A stretch of DNA of 64,000 bases from Garcia nutans (Eukaryota; Streptophyta; Magnoliopsida; Malpighiales; Euphorbiaceae), in contig CANTUV010000003.1 in assembly GCA_947685225.1 (NCBI GenBank), positions 5,464,001 through 5,528,000 of the forward strand. Reading direction: 5' to 3'. This document shows, piece by piece, positions 1 to 10,002 of this stretch. The notes under the pieces were generated by a model. That model had not been told where the DNA came from. It worked only from the letters and a program-made list of their open reading frames with translations, and made no database searches. A program made the translations under genes and the position numbers. Each line of letters begins with the position of its first letter. Positions within the stretch are counted from its first letter, which is position 1.

Positions 1-1287
1 AATTTTAACACTAAAGCATTCTGTCAATTTCACCAAATGCAAGGGCATGGCACGGATAGATGTGTGAGGTTGAGACATGAGATCCAAAATCTAATTGATA
101 ATGGGAAGCTACCTGAGCCCAATAAGCCAAACACCAGAGACAACCCATTACCAAAATTCAATAGGGTACCACCACCAGCAACCTTCATGATTGGAGGAGG
201 TTTGCATGAGGATTTTGTCATGTCCTCTTTTTAAGATGTGGATGGAGAAGCAACCAAAGAAGAAGAGGTATTTGGTGAAATTAAATAAGCTATGATGGGT
301 GGAGAAGTAACAATTTGTGTTGTCAACGGATTTTGGGATTCAAGTGATAGTGATGATGATATTGTATCCAAGAAGGAGGAGTGGACTTGGTCCGAGCCGG
401 AAGAGGATGAAGTAATGAACACTAGATCTGGTAAGCCTTATGCAAGGCCACCACCTAAGGAGGTAGAAACTAATAAGGGTAAGGAAGTTGAAGTAGAAGA
501 AGATGATGCTGTGCTCAAGCAATTGAAAAGAACCCAAGCAAGTGTTAGCATTTGGGACTTATTAGCTACTTTTAAAAAGCACCGAGAAATAATGGCCAAA
601 GCCTTGGCTTGCATGCCAATTTCTACCTCCATAACCCCGGAGGAACTGATCAACTTCATAAAAATTGAAGGAGTAATGAAATGTGAAGAGGTTCAAGAAA
701 AGAGCAAAGTTAATATGGGAGCGGTTTCTTTTTCAGATGCCGACCTATCGGAGGAGGGGAGAGACCACATCTGCCCTCTCTTAATCAAAGTAGAAGTCAA
801 AGGGAAGAGGACTCCATGTGTAATGGTCGATGTTGGGTCCGCCTAAGATATTGCCAAAGCTAGCCATGTCAACAAGAGATCTAAACCCGACCAAGGTAAC
901 AATTCGGGCTTATGACAACACTAAAAGACACGCCGAAGGGGCTTTCAAAGCAGCTATCAAGGTTGGTCCAATTGAATCTATTGTTGAGTTTATTGTTATA
1001 GACATACCGGTTACCTTTGCTTTACTCTTGGGGCAACCATGGTTTCATCCTCTTGGTGGAGTTCCTTCCACCCTTCATCAAAAGATCAAGTTCCCCAACG
1101 TAGATGGGACAGTGGTCATTGAAGCTGAAGATAATGAGGTCGTTAATGCTCTAATGATTGAGAGGCGTCTCAATGGTTTTCAAGTAGCTACAATTTCGGA
1201 TGATGAAGTAGTGGACTCCAAAGTCTTGAATATGATGAAGAATATGAACTACCTTCCCGGCGCTGGTCTTAGAAAGGGTAAGGGGAA
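1..1287 (+). pseudogene. gag C-terminus and aspartic protease of Tat element E1
   Basis: Frame 1 opens with a zinc-knuckle-like block near bases 22-63 (Cys, His, then GHGTDRC), followed by a segment ending at a TAA at 232. The frame resumes through another TAA near 289 and runs to 846. Both stops are one C-to-T change from CAA. The stretch around 555-645 (ISVWDLL-like, then a TPEEL motif) is typical of the Tat region before the protease. The protease catalytic triplet is DVG in VDVGSA (about 829-846), where DNG, DSG or DTG is usual. A frameshift at about 843 moves the rest (LLGQPW at about 1021-1038, a G-patch-like LPGAGLRKGKG at about 1250-1285) to frame 2. The copy is dead, and it joins abruptly to the antisense cassette at about 1285. 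Confidence 0.85.
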
Positions 1288-2312
1288 CATACATCAAGTA
1301 TGTCTGCATGGTGATTCGAGAAATCTTCCACCAAGGTACCAACCAATGGATATTGACTTCAGAGCATGAGTGGATCCAGTCAACCCAGTCAGCATATGAA
1401 GAAGCAGGATGCAGTAGCTTCCTAGCAGAATAATGACGTGGCAGGTATCTGACAAAATCCATGGATGGAGTATCAAGCAAACAAAGATGATTCTGGAGCC
1501 AAATCTGTGAAGAAAGAGTTAAATAAAAAAATCCGCTAAGTTGAAAACTCGCAAGGGCAGCTTAGGCAAAAATTAGGATAGCTCGCTAGTTCCAAAAACC
1601 CATATGGGCGGACTAGACAAAAATTAGAGCAATAAAGAAAAGAAGAAAAAGGAAACCTAAATTGAAAACCCAAAAGGGCAGTTTAGGTAATTACCTGAAG
1701 CAGCAAAGGACTCCCAGTCAGTCTCTTTGACAATCCTAATTTAAGTTGGTCTAACCCAACTAAAGTCTCGGCTAAGATCACAGGTACCGGCGACAAGCCT
1801 CCTTCCATTTGGTCCATAATATCCAATACTCATGGATCAATATTGTCGTCAGAAGAAACAAGCAAAAATTGGACGAGCAAGCAAAGACAGAGCATGCGTC
1901 CCCATGCCTTAGTAGGGGCCAAATGAGAGAGACAAAAATCAATCAAAGGGGCAAGTAGAATTTTTTCACCTCTCATCAACCGAAGAACTTCGGGTTTTGA
2001 AATTTGAAATAACATCTGCATCTTCTGTTGAGTCTTGGAAATTAATGTGGGTAACGCCATTTGTTGATCATTTGGATATCCAAGGATGGCCTCAAATTCT
2101 TCAATCAAGGGACATATTTCAAATCCATTAATTTTAAATATCCTAGAATCTGTATTCCAAAAGGAAGCCATGGCATGTAAGAAGGAGTGGTCCAATTTGA
2201 CATTTTGAAAACATTTTAAAGCATCAAGTTTTGACCATGAAATTTGCTTCCAATGAATGGCATCCATCTTCTTAAATAGAATTTTTATTCTCTTTAAATG
2301 ATGCTCGGTCAT
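1288..2312 (-). pseudogene. antisense DUF7745-like gene, E1 copy, two exons, 3' end truncated
   Basis: Minus-strand gene starting at the ATG at 2312 (MTEHHLKRIK). Exon 1 is 1695-2312, the intron is 1505-1694 and exon 2 runs down from 1504. Splice sites are canonical (CAG/GTAATT and TTCACAG/ATT), and joining them gives a continuous GSPLLLQ-IWLQNHLCLLDTPS. Exon 1 has FWNTDSRIFKINGFEICPLIEEF, a block I associate with the plant DUF7745 and plant-mobile-domain-like families (assignment from memory, not searched). A single TGA at about 1830, CGA in the right-hand copy, breaks exon 1. Exon 2 keeps WVDWIHSCSEVNIHWLVPWW and then meets the deletion junction, so about 85 C-terminal residues are lost compared with the right copy. 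Molecular role unknown. Confidence 0.7.
1505..1694 (-). other. intron of antisense DUF7745-like gene, built of hairpin-like repeats
   Basis: GT...AG boundaries on the minus strand. The interior holds three imperfect units of the form CGCTAAGTTGAAAAC..AAGGGC..TTAGGC, each with a potential stem between its ends. The right copy has a shorter version (61421-61552) with the same boundaries. Related units also sit just after the integrase stop at 60616-60790. Confidence 0.65.
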
Positions 2313-2418
2313 GGTGAATGAATAAAGAAAAAAAATTAATTAAAATTGTTAAAGGGAGTCTTCACGTTGAAAGAGAAAGAATTTTGATTTCTAGATTAAA
2401 ATGGGGCATGCAAGGTGA

Positions 2419-2428
2419 TTTATATAAA
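2419..2428 (-). promoter_or_regulatory. TATA box of the antisense DUF7745-like gene (E1 copy)
   Basis: Minus-strand TTTATATAAA about 107 bases upstream of the ATG at 2312. The same box and flank (TATATAAATCACCTTGCATG) are kept in the right copy at 62268-62275, which supports it as the gene's own promoter. Transcription was not tested. Confidence 0.6.
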
Positions 2429-2689
2429 AGAAAATAAACCTTTTCGAAAAGTGAAAAGGAAAAGGTGATGAGAAAGGGTAAGACCATATGGCATAAGGAA
2501 AGGAATTGGTGGCAATTTCCTTTACCACGTTGGATTTGGTTTAGCAAATGATGTGGATTATGAAATTATGATGTACTGTGATAAAAAAAAAAAGTGGTGC
2601 AGTAACAAAAAAAAGTTACAATAAAGAGGAAAATTGAATTTTTTTTTCATTATTGTACAATATTTTACAATTGCTACAATATTTACATA

Positions 2690-5426
2690 TCACTGAGAGG
2701 GTGGTGGTAGGTCTTTAAATAAAGCCTTGGAAAAAAATCGTCACCTATTGGAGGAGGGGGCAAATCACTCATCCTGATTCCTCCCGAGGCAGGAGCACCA
2801 AAATCCCTATCACCTCAAGGTTTTGATCCGTCATGGTCTTCATCAGAAGTAGATGAAAGTATCTCATGGTCATCAGTCTGGGGGCCTCCTGATGAAGATG
2901 CGCCGGGATCACTCATCCCCTGAAATCGAAAGTCTTGAAAATGTTGTTCAGATTGATGATATAAACTTTCAAAATGAGAAGCCTGCTGACGACTTGCAGC
3001 CAACTCTTCTTGAAGTTTCCTATTTTGTTCTTCAAGCATCCGTTGTGAGCGAAGAAGGAAAAGGTAAGAGCATACAAAATCATGCATACATATAGCATAA
3101 ACTACTATGAAATAAGAAACGTACCAGGTAGTTCATATCAATGCCCTGCGGATGAGATGGCATGTCTGGCGGGCTAGAATGAGCAAACGAAGGGGCAGTA
3201 AAAGAAGGTCCAGCCTCATGATCAAATAAGCAGGTGCAAGGGAAAAGTGGTTAAAGCACAAAAACTCCATTGGAAGATCAAAACAAGGAAAGAAGAGCAT
3301 GAATCAAGCAAGACATGGCCAAGCCAAATCAAGCTTGGCCGTGTCACCTAAAAAGGAAATCTTGGCAGAACATGACACGGGCAGGAGACACGGCCAAGCC
3401 ATTGGCCGTGTCTCACCTAAAGGGCAAAGTCAAGAAGGACCAAGCAAAGAAAAAAAAGAAACAGTAGGTGACACTGGCAGGCGACATGGCCAAGCCACTA
3501 GCCGTGTCACATGACACGGCCACATGCTTGGTCGTGTCCCATTCTAAGCCAAGAACAAAGAAGAGCCAAGGAAAAGACACAGAAGCTAACACACCCAGGA
3601 GACACGGCCAAGCCACTAGCCGTGTCACATGACACGGCCAGGAACTTGGCCGTGTCACTCTCATCTTCAAAGAACAAAGAAGACCAAAGGAGAAACAGAA
3701 GATGACACACTCAGGTGACACGGCCATTTACCTGAGAAGTACTAGTCCCAAGGTGTGGAACAAGCTCTCCTATAGCTTCGTGATGTTCTTCTTCATCTCT
3801 ACCCTCATTTTCTTCGAAAAACTCTCGCACACCAACAGGAGATACATCAAAGTTCAAGAGTCTTCTTTGAATAAAATGGGCATAAAATGGACCTGGTAAA
3901 TGGAGAAGTGACTCGGCACCATAACCATACCGGGCCGGCCACCATGCATCCTCCGGCATTGACATAATATTTAAAGTATATTTCGAGATTTGCATCAGGA
4001 CCCTCCGCTTCTCTGGACCGAGAAACCATTCATAAACTCTCTCCCTGAGAAACCAGTCTCTAGACACTGGACCAGCAATAACTCGGCGAGAATATTGAAA
4101 AGACAGTGCAGCCCTCATCAAAGGAGACCAGTTTGCTCGCTCTTCTGGGCTCCACCAGGCCAAATTCACCTGCAAAATAACATAAGGTAAGCAAACTTTC
4201 ACATAAAATTTAAAGCATACTAATGTTATTTTACTTGATCCCAAGTTAAGCGGCTCAACACAAAGTGATGAGTATGCACATGATGAGAGCCGGGAACGTC
4301 CATACGATCGGACAACCAGTAATTTAATCTCGAATACCCGATTCTCTCTTGGGAAATACCGGGTACCCTCATGAGGTTGTGTTTATATGCCCATACCTAC
4401 AATAATAATAAAGATCACATTCATACAAGAAAAGAGTGGAAATAACATTGGTGAAAGGAAAAAAATACCTCGACAACCGCCATCAAGCCGACAAAAGGCT
4501 TCTTTTTTCGGCAAAGTTTATCAAGACCATGGTAAAGACACGCGAGACCAGCTTCACCCCAGCCAAAAGATGGTACCATTCTGAGATAAGAAAGGGCACT
4601 CAACACTGACAAGTGGATGGAGGATTCAGTGCTGCCTAAGATGGTCAACCCGAGCAGATATAACAAAATTCCTCGAGCATATTGCTCGACCGTGTCTCTG
4701 CCAACCCGTCCTTCGTAGTTCATCCAATAACTACGAATTGGCTTAATTTTTATCTTAAAAGCCCTTTATATGATGGTTCCATACCAATTAATTCATGAAT
4801 TTCTTCAAATGTTAAAATATCGTTAGTTAGAGGAATCGGAACACCATCATATCGAAGGCCGGTTATGGTAGTAAAATTGACCGGACCAATTGTCATCTCT
4901 CCAATGGGCAAGTGAAAAGTGTGGGTTGTATCCAACCATCGCTCTGCAAGCGCCTGGACTACGCTTCAGTCTATCTGATATTCCTTGGATGGCAATTATA
5001 AGATGAACTGCTCAAAGCCGCAATCTCGGATAATGCGCCTTACCCGAGAAGGCGCTACATCATACCATTGTTGGGCTTTGTAAATACATCCTCCAGCTCG
5101 AACAACGCAACGATCATGCTAACACAAGAGCCAGGTAAGTCAATGTAAGGTAAGTACATATTATTCTATCTACTTAAATTAATATATTTTTCTTAAATTT
5201 TCTAAAAATAATAATACAAAAAATAAAAATATATATATAATATAGAAAAAATGAAAAAAATGGAAAAATCAAGAGAAAGGAAAAGAAAAATAATTACCAC
5301 GCTCTTTTCGTTGGAACTGCGGTGAAGCGGCATCCCAGCCAGTATATCTAAATTTCCATCCTCATGAAGCCGAATAAAATCCAATAATTCGGTATTAGAA
5401 TGAGTCCCTAACCTCGAAGCATGCAT
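2690..5426 (-). pseudogene. antisense plant mobile domain (PMD) gene, E1 copy, six exons
   Basis: Minus-strand gene model: exons 5298-5426, 4469-5118, 4235-4396, 3732-4169, 3125 to about 3231, and 2690 to about 3048. Most junctions are GT...AG and match the right copy. Exon 2 holds the diagnostic PMD block HTFHLPIGEMTIGPVNF and then ITGLRYDG. Later come LLYLLGLTI and FGWGEAGLACLYHGLD, also typical of PMD (Pfam aminotransferase-like, plant mobile domain; MAIN/MAIL1 relatives). The last exon encodes a coiled coil (LEEQNRKLQEELAASRQQ) and an acidic serine-rich tail. Defects: TAA and TGA stops in exon 2 (from CAA and CGA), a one-base frameshift near 4755, and loss of the last acceptor AG (CACAA instead of CACAG at about 3050). 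Its fourth intron is swollen by a repeat array. Confidence 0.85.
3240..3728. repeat. palindromic ACACGGCC array inside a PMD-gene intron
   Basis: About four irregular units of roughly 110-130 bases. Each has paired inverted repeats such as GACACGGCCAAG...TTGGCCGTGTC separated by a pyrimidine-rich spacer (minus-strand sense). The same arrays occur in the Athila-type LTRs at 23515-23915 and 33494-33930, in matching order on the minus strand of this segment. In the right-hand PMD copy the same intron (63079-63145) is only 67 bases long and lacks the array, so this is an insertion or capture. Confidence 0.8.
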
Positions 5427-5509
5427 TGTTTTTGAAAGATATGTGCTAAAATTGAAAGAAATTTGAGTGAATTATATCTTGTTGTGAAATGAAATGAAGA
5501 ATCAGCTCA

Positions 5510-5517
5510 TTTATATA
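5510..5517 (-). promoter_or_regulatory. TATA box of the antisense PMD gene
   Basis: Minus-strand TATATAAA about 85 bases upstream of the PMD ATG at 5426. The intervening leader is A/T-rich without upstream ATGs that would obviously interfere. An array of small palindromes lies directly upstream (5540-5700). Confidence 0.55.
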
Positions 5518-5539
5518 GAGAAATGGCAAGCAAAAAAAA

Positions 5540-5700
5540 CAAAATTCAAACTATTCATGAATAGTAAATTTCACTATTAAGGAATAGTGTTACTATTTAT
5601 AAATAGTAAAATTACTATTTCCAATAGTAAGTACTATTTGCTACTATTTATGAATAGTAAATAGTGCATGAACAGTGACTACACAGTAAATAAACAGTAA
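5540..5700. repeat. cluster of ACTATT/AATAGT mini-palindromes upstream of the PMD promoter
   Basis: At least eight copies of AATAGTAA/TTACTATT-type arms, for example CTATTTATAAATAG and CTATTTATGAATAG, each able to fold on itself. They fill the space between the minus-strand TATA box and the start of the 3' UTR array. Confidence 0.65.
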
Positions 5701-5810
5701 ATTCAATTATTCACTTTAATCATTCAAATAATTGCGGGTATATAAATATTTTTACACCCAGGGGCAATAAGAAGACATTAAGCCAAACATTTTGTAATCA
5801 AAATTATTAG

Positions 5811-6745
5811 CTCGGGTCCAGAACCCAAATTTTCCTTAGGTCCAGAACCCAAATTTTACTTAGGTCCAAAACCTAGAATCTTTTCTAAGTCCAGAACTTA
5901 GCTCGGGTCCAGAACCAAAATTTTCCTTAGGTCCAGGACCAAGAATCTTTTCTAAGTCCAGAACTTAGCTCAGGTCTAAAACCCAAATTTTCATTAGGTC
6001 TAGAACCTATAATCTTTTCTAAGTCCAGAACTTAGATCGGGTCCAGAACCCGAATTTTTTCTAGGTCCAGAACTTAGAATTATCCCTAAGACTAGAACTT
6101 AGATTGGGTCTAGAACCCAAATTTTTCCTAGGTCCAGAACCTAGAATTATCCCTAAGTCTAGAACTTAGATCGGGTCCAGAACCCAAATTTTTCCTAGGT
6201 CCAGAACCTAGAATTATTCTTGAGTCCAAAACTCGAAGCGGGTCCAGAACCCAAATTTTCCTCAGGTCGAGAACCTAGAATCTTTTCTAAGTCCAAAACT
6301 TAGCTCGGGTCCAGAACCCAAATTTTCCTTAGGTCCAGAACCTTGAATCTTTTCTAAGTCCAGAACCTAGCTCCGGTCCAGAATCTAGCTCCGGTCCAGA
6401 ATCCAAATTTTCCTTAGGTCCAGAACCTAGAATCTTTTCTAAGTCTAGAACTTAGATCAGGTGCAGAACCTAAATTTTTCCTAGGTCTAGAACCTAGAAT
6501 TATCCTTGAGTCCAGAACTCAAATCGGGTCCAGAATCCAAATTTTCCTTAGGTCCAGAACCTAGAATTCATTTCTATGTCCAAGAACTTAGCTCGGGTCC
6601 AGAACCCAAATTATCCTTAGGTCCAGAACCTAGAATTTATTTCTAAGTCCAAGAACTTATATCGGGTCCAAAACCCAAATTTTCCTTAGGTCCAAAACCT
6701 AGAATTATCCTTGAGTCCAGAACTCGAATCGGGTCCAGAACCCAA
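5811..6745 (+). repeat. array of about 42 mini-hairpins with constant CCAGA loop (E1 3' UTR)
   Basis: A higher-order unit of about 64-66 bases repeats about 14 times and contains three short inverted repeats. Each small unit is stem-CCAGA-stem, for example CTAGGT-CCAGA-ACCTAG, TAAGT-CCAGA-ACTTA, CGGGT-CCAGA-ACCCG and GAGT-CCAGA-ACTC. The stems differ, but both arms usually change together while the loop hardly varies. The array lies just before the polypurine tract, where Tat/Ogre elements are known to carry fast-changing tandem repeats. Confidence 0.9.
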
Positions 6746-6816
6746 AACCTCCACCATCTCAAAAATTAATTCTTGTTGCTTTTCACTTTCTTTTACTAAA
6801 GTTTTAGATTATTCAA

Positions 6817-6829
6817 GCAGGGGGCAAAC
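6817..6829 (+). promoter_or_regulatory. polypurine tract of E1
   Basis: GCAGGGGGCAAAC directly abuts the LTR start TGTAGACTC. The identical tract borders LTR F of element E3 (55609-55621, minus strand). It primes plus-strand DNA synthesis in LTR retrotransposons. Confidence 0.85.
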
Positions 6830-7075
6830 TGTAGACTCTTAATTTTTGACCTAGTCCGGTCCAATATATTTTTTTTAGTCCAAAATAATTTTTGTGTTGT
6901 CTAATATATTTTAATTGGTCCAAAATAATTTTTGTGATCTTAATTAAATAATTTTTCCTTTAGTATCTAATTTTATTAATAAAAAATAAAAATAAAAAAT
7001 CAAAATCAAAAATAAAAATAAAAATAAAAATTGGCGACGAAAAAATTGGCGTCGAAAACCAGCGCGGGCTTGGCC

Positions 7076-7122
7076 GTGGGCCATTTCGCCCGCAGGAATT
7101 TCCTGAGGGAAAAATGGCCCAC
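7076..7122. repeat. long palindrome in U3 of LTR A
   Basis: Perfect 11-base arms GTGGGCCATTT (7076-7086) and AAATGGCCCAC (7112-7122) enclose an inner CAGGAATTTCCTG palindrome. It forms a GC-rich island in otherwise A/T-rich DNA, about 200 bases before the TATA box. Confidence 0.75.
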
Positions 7123-7316
7123 AGGCCGTTTTTTGCCCCCTGCCGCAGCCAACTTCGGCAAATTTTTTCACCAGTGAAATTTTTCCATAGCAGTTTTTTT
7201 TTCCAGCGAAAATTTCCGATGCAAATTTTCGAAACCTAATACAATTAGGTTTCAGTTTCCTTTTCTTATTCAATATTATATGCCGTGAGTAACTACGATT
7301 AATAATAGAATTCTTC

Positions 7317-7324
7317 TATAAATA
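7317..7324 (+). promoter_or_regulatory. TATA box of LTR A
   Basis: TATAAATA 488 bases into the LTR, followed by a purine-rich GGAGGAGAAAAGAGAG stretch. Equivalent boxes lie at 42359-42366 (LTR C) and 51106-51113 (LTR D, minus strand). Confidence 0.6.
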
Positions 7325-9037
7325 AGGAGGAGAAAAGAGAGAAGGGGGAAATCAGAGATTGGGATGAAAATTAAGAGAGTTTGAAACCAAAATTGAGTGA
7401 AAAAGCAGTGAAATCTATCTAACCTTTTGAGAGGAGAAGAAGCAAAAGCAATTAACAAACAATCAAAGGCAGCAACTGCCTTTGTTTTTGTTCATCCAAG
7501 AAGAATTATTTTGGAGGAACCATCAAAAGGAGGTATGTATTAATTGTTATATTTTTTCACAGTAGCTAAGATTATGAAATTGTGTCTTTCAAAATCAAAA
7601 ACCCTAGAACTTTAATTTAGTTTTTCTAAAGTTAAAAACACTAATTCGTTGCTTTATTTTCCAAAAAGGCTTGAAATTGTTATTTTTACTTCTTCAAAAT
7701 CTTAAAACCCTAATTGAACATGTTTTTCTTCAAAACCAAAATTTGATTCTGTTTCTTTCAATAAATCCTAAAAACATCTTTTATATTCATATAAACTTAA
7801 AATCATTTATTTATTTTCATAAACTTCATAAAATTATCAATTACTTTTTTCCAAATTCTAAAAAACCTAAGCATTCACCGAAACCCTAATTCTAAAACAC
7901 TAAACCCTAATTTAATTCGAAAAATCAAAACAAGTGAACCCTAACTCCTTTAAAACCTAAATTCTAATTTTTCTAAGCCCTAATTCTTTAAAACTTTAAA
8001 ACCATATTTAGACACAGTAAGCTTAAATACCCTAACTCAATGATCGTAAATCACAAATCAAAAGTATTTTAAAGTGTTCAAACCTTAGTTTCGTGATTTC
8101 ACCATCCAAACATTAATTTGGTTAATCAAAGAATTTTACCAACTTCTTCAAAACATAAAACCTTAATTTATTTTAATTCCTTTAAAAAACTCACAGTAGC
8201 CTAATTCCACAAAATCCAAAACCCTAAACACATGAAATAAAGAACCCTAAATGGAAACAGTAGCCATAATTTAGATTTTTATTTATCTTATTCAACTCTA
8301 TATTTGATTATGCTTTGATTTATTTTATATGCTTTAATTTATTTAAGTTCAATGCTTGGTTCATGTAATTTATCATGGATGGATGTTTACTTTCTATTGA
8401 TGTTTAACACCTTTAATGAATGATTTATTTATGATGAATGGTTATTTACTTTTAGCAATTTATTTAGATTTTCAAATGTTGTAAGAGGTATGCTTCCACT
8501 TGTTGGGTACCTCATTAGTTAAATATCATGTAATTTAAATTGCTTTTTTATTTTAGAACCAATGTAAAGGACATGTTTCTACTTTTCGGTGGGTGTCCTA
8601 TTTAGGCATGGGATTTAAGGACATGTTTCCATCTTTGGGTGGGTGTCCATTTATTTATTTTGCTTGGACATTGTTTTGATTTTTAATATATCGATGCTTT
8701 ATTTTAATTATTGTGTGTAATATGGATAATATTGTTATACTTAAGAATTTTATAATATTAAGACCTGAAAGGAGGCCGGTTCCAATGAACCGAGCATTGT
8801 GGGGGTGCTGGGCCATTTCTCACCTTCCCCACATGTACCCAACTTTTCGAATCCATTAGGGAGTTGGGGATTCCTTAGGAATCGAGTCATCCACCCTTTT
8901 CTTTTTCCCAGCCCATCCGGGTGGCGACTCCATTTTCTTCGGACTTAGGTCCATGTTCTCTAAGGTCCCTAGCCTAAACAGTGCCGAAGTCGCAAGAACC
9001 ATTCCACCGGGAGTGGGGGCAAAAATCCCCGCTCACA

Positions 9038-9224
9038 GCTTCCAAAGAGTCAAACCGCTTGTTGTTCATTTCTTGATTTTTAGTGCTTAATTGAATAAAA
9101 GCATTCAAATGGTCTTCAAATGAAGGTTTCTTGACTTGCTCTTGATTTGATGGTTGCCCTTGAAATTGGGAACCTCTTTGATAAGGTTGGAAAGGCTATT
9201 GAGGTATAGTATGTTGTTGATTCT
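9038..9224 (-). pseudogene. Athila-like gag fragment between E1 LTR and Tekay LTR
   Basis: A 187-base remnant trapped between two insertions. Read on the minus strand it continues the gag interrupted at 21025 with a Gln/Pro-rich stretch containing QPSNQEQ and KPSFEDHLNAF, usual for the segment after the zinc knuckle in Athila gag. The last five bases (9220-9224, ATTCT) are one copy of the Tekay target duplication. Confidence 0.75.
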
Positions 9225-9712
9225 TGTAACACCCCTTCCCAGCCTACGTGTGTAAGCCGAGTAGAGGCGCCACACTAACCTAATGTTGCTGCCAATTTTA
9301 CTTAGTCAAATTTTAGTTCCAGTTTTTACAGAAATTTGGCCAGAGGTTCATCTAGAAATTGGGTCCCAAGTGTCGACAAAACTGGTTTTTCTGATTTTTG
9401 AAAACATTTTTACACAAACCAATGCGAACACAATCAGTCTCAATACACTCCCAATGAATCCCCCTTATAACCTCAACTACAAACCTGCAAGAAGAATTCA
9501 CACTTCCAGTACAAAATAAAGTAGAGGTTTAATATTATGACATACTACTAACGTACAGTATAACATAGTAATTCTCAATCTTATATATATACATGTCACA
9601 ACTAGTTAACTCAAAATGGAAACTAGGAGATCTACCCTGAGATGCTGTGGGTCTGGTCGTCGCTTCCTAAGAGTTAGCTACTGCTCTGAACCTATGAGTC
9701 AAGGAAAACTTA

Positions 9713-9740
9713 ACTCGCTGAGCAATGTCGCTCAGCGGGT
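9713..9740. repeat. conserved LTR hairpin (CTGAGC/GCTCAG)
   Basis: Eleven-base arms at 9713-9723 and 9730-9740 with loop AATGTC and one G.T-type mismatch; also present in the other LTR near 18402-18428. Hairpins of the same position and partly the same core (TAAGC/GCTTA) occur in two other Tekay-type LTRs, at 26350-26368 and 38210-38231. Confidence 0.7.
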
Positions 9741-10002
9741 ACTTTACCAATGGAAATAAAAGTAAAGAGTATTTGTACAAGCAAGGCAATAAAATATATG
9801 CATGTTAAATACTATAAGCAATAAAATATAAAGCTCACTTCAATGAAGTAAAAACGTACTTCCGAAAAAAGAATTTCAATTTTTTCAAAAGATTTCAACT
9901 AAAATTGTAAAATATTCACAATTCAACTTATGCCATAAAACAGTCATGTCATAGTTTGTAAATTTTTGCTCTACTGGTAAAAGCAGAACCACAGCAATAA
10001 GG

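Larger units (their letters stand above)
1..9037 (+). mobile_element. Tat-lineage Ty3/gypsy element E1, 5' end outside window
   Basis: Order on the plus strand: gag C-terminus and protease (1-1287), a deletion junction, an antisense two-gene cassette (1288-5426, minus strand), a hairpin-unit array (5811-6745), polypurine tract (6817-6829) and 3' LTR (6830-9037). Antisense extra genes and a repeat-rich 3' UTR are known features of the Tat/Ogre lineage. Reverse transcriptase, RNase H and integrase are missing between protease and cassette, although the related element at right (58079-60615) has them in that place. The 3' LTR ends inside an Athila-like gag, so E1 inserted into that element. The partner target duplication would lie left of the window. 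Confidence 0.85.
6830..9037 (+). mobile_element. 3' LTR of E1 (LTR A), 2208 bp
   Basis: Starts TGTAGACTC after the polypurine tract and ends CGCTCACA. The last 300 bases (GTGGGGGTGCTGGGCC, then GAGTGGGGGCAAAAATCCCC) recur in four other Tat-type LTRs of the window. A GC-rich palindrome (7076-7122) lies 200 bases upstream of a TATA box (7317-7324). The part downstream (about 7600-8270) is rich in AAACCCTAA-like motifs. After 9037 the sequence switches to minus-strand Athila gag. Confidence 0.88.

Noticed and set aside
5811..6745. CRISPR-like array (short repeats, regular spacing)
   Set aside because: Plant transposon context, no cas genes, linkers are themselves repeated, and units are inverted repeats with varying stems.
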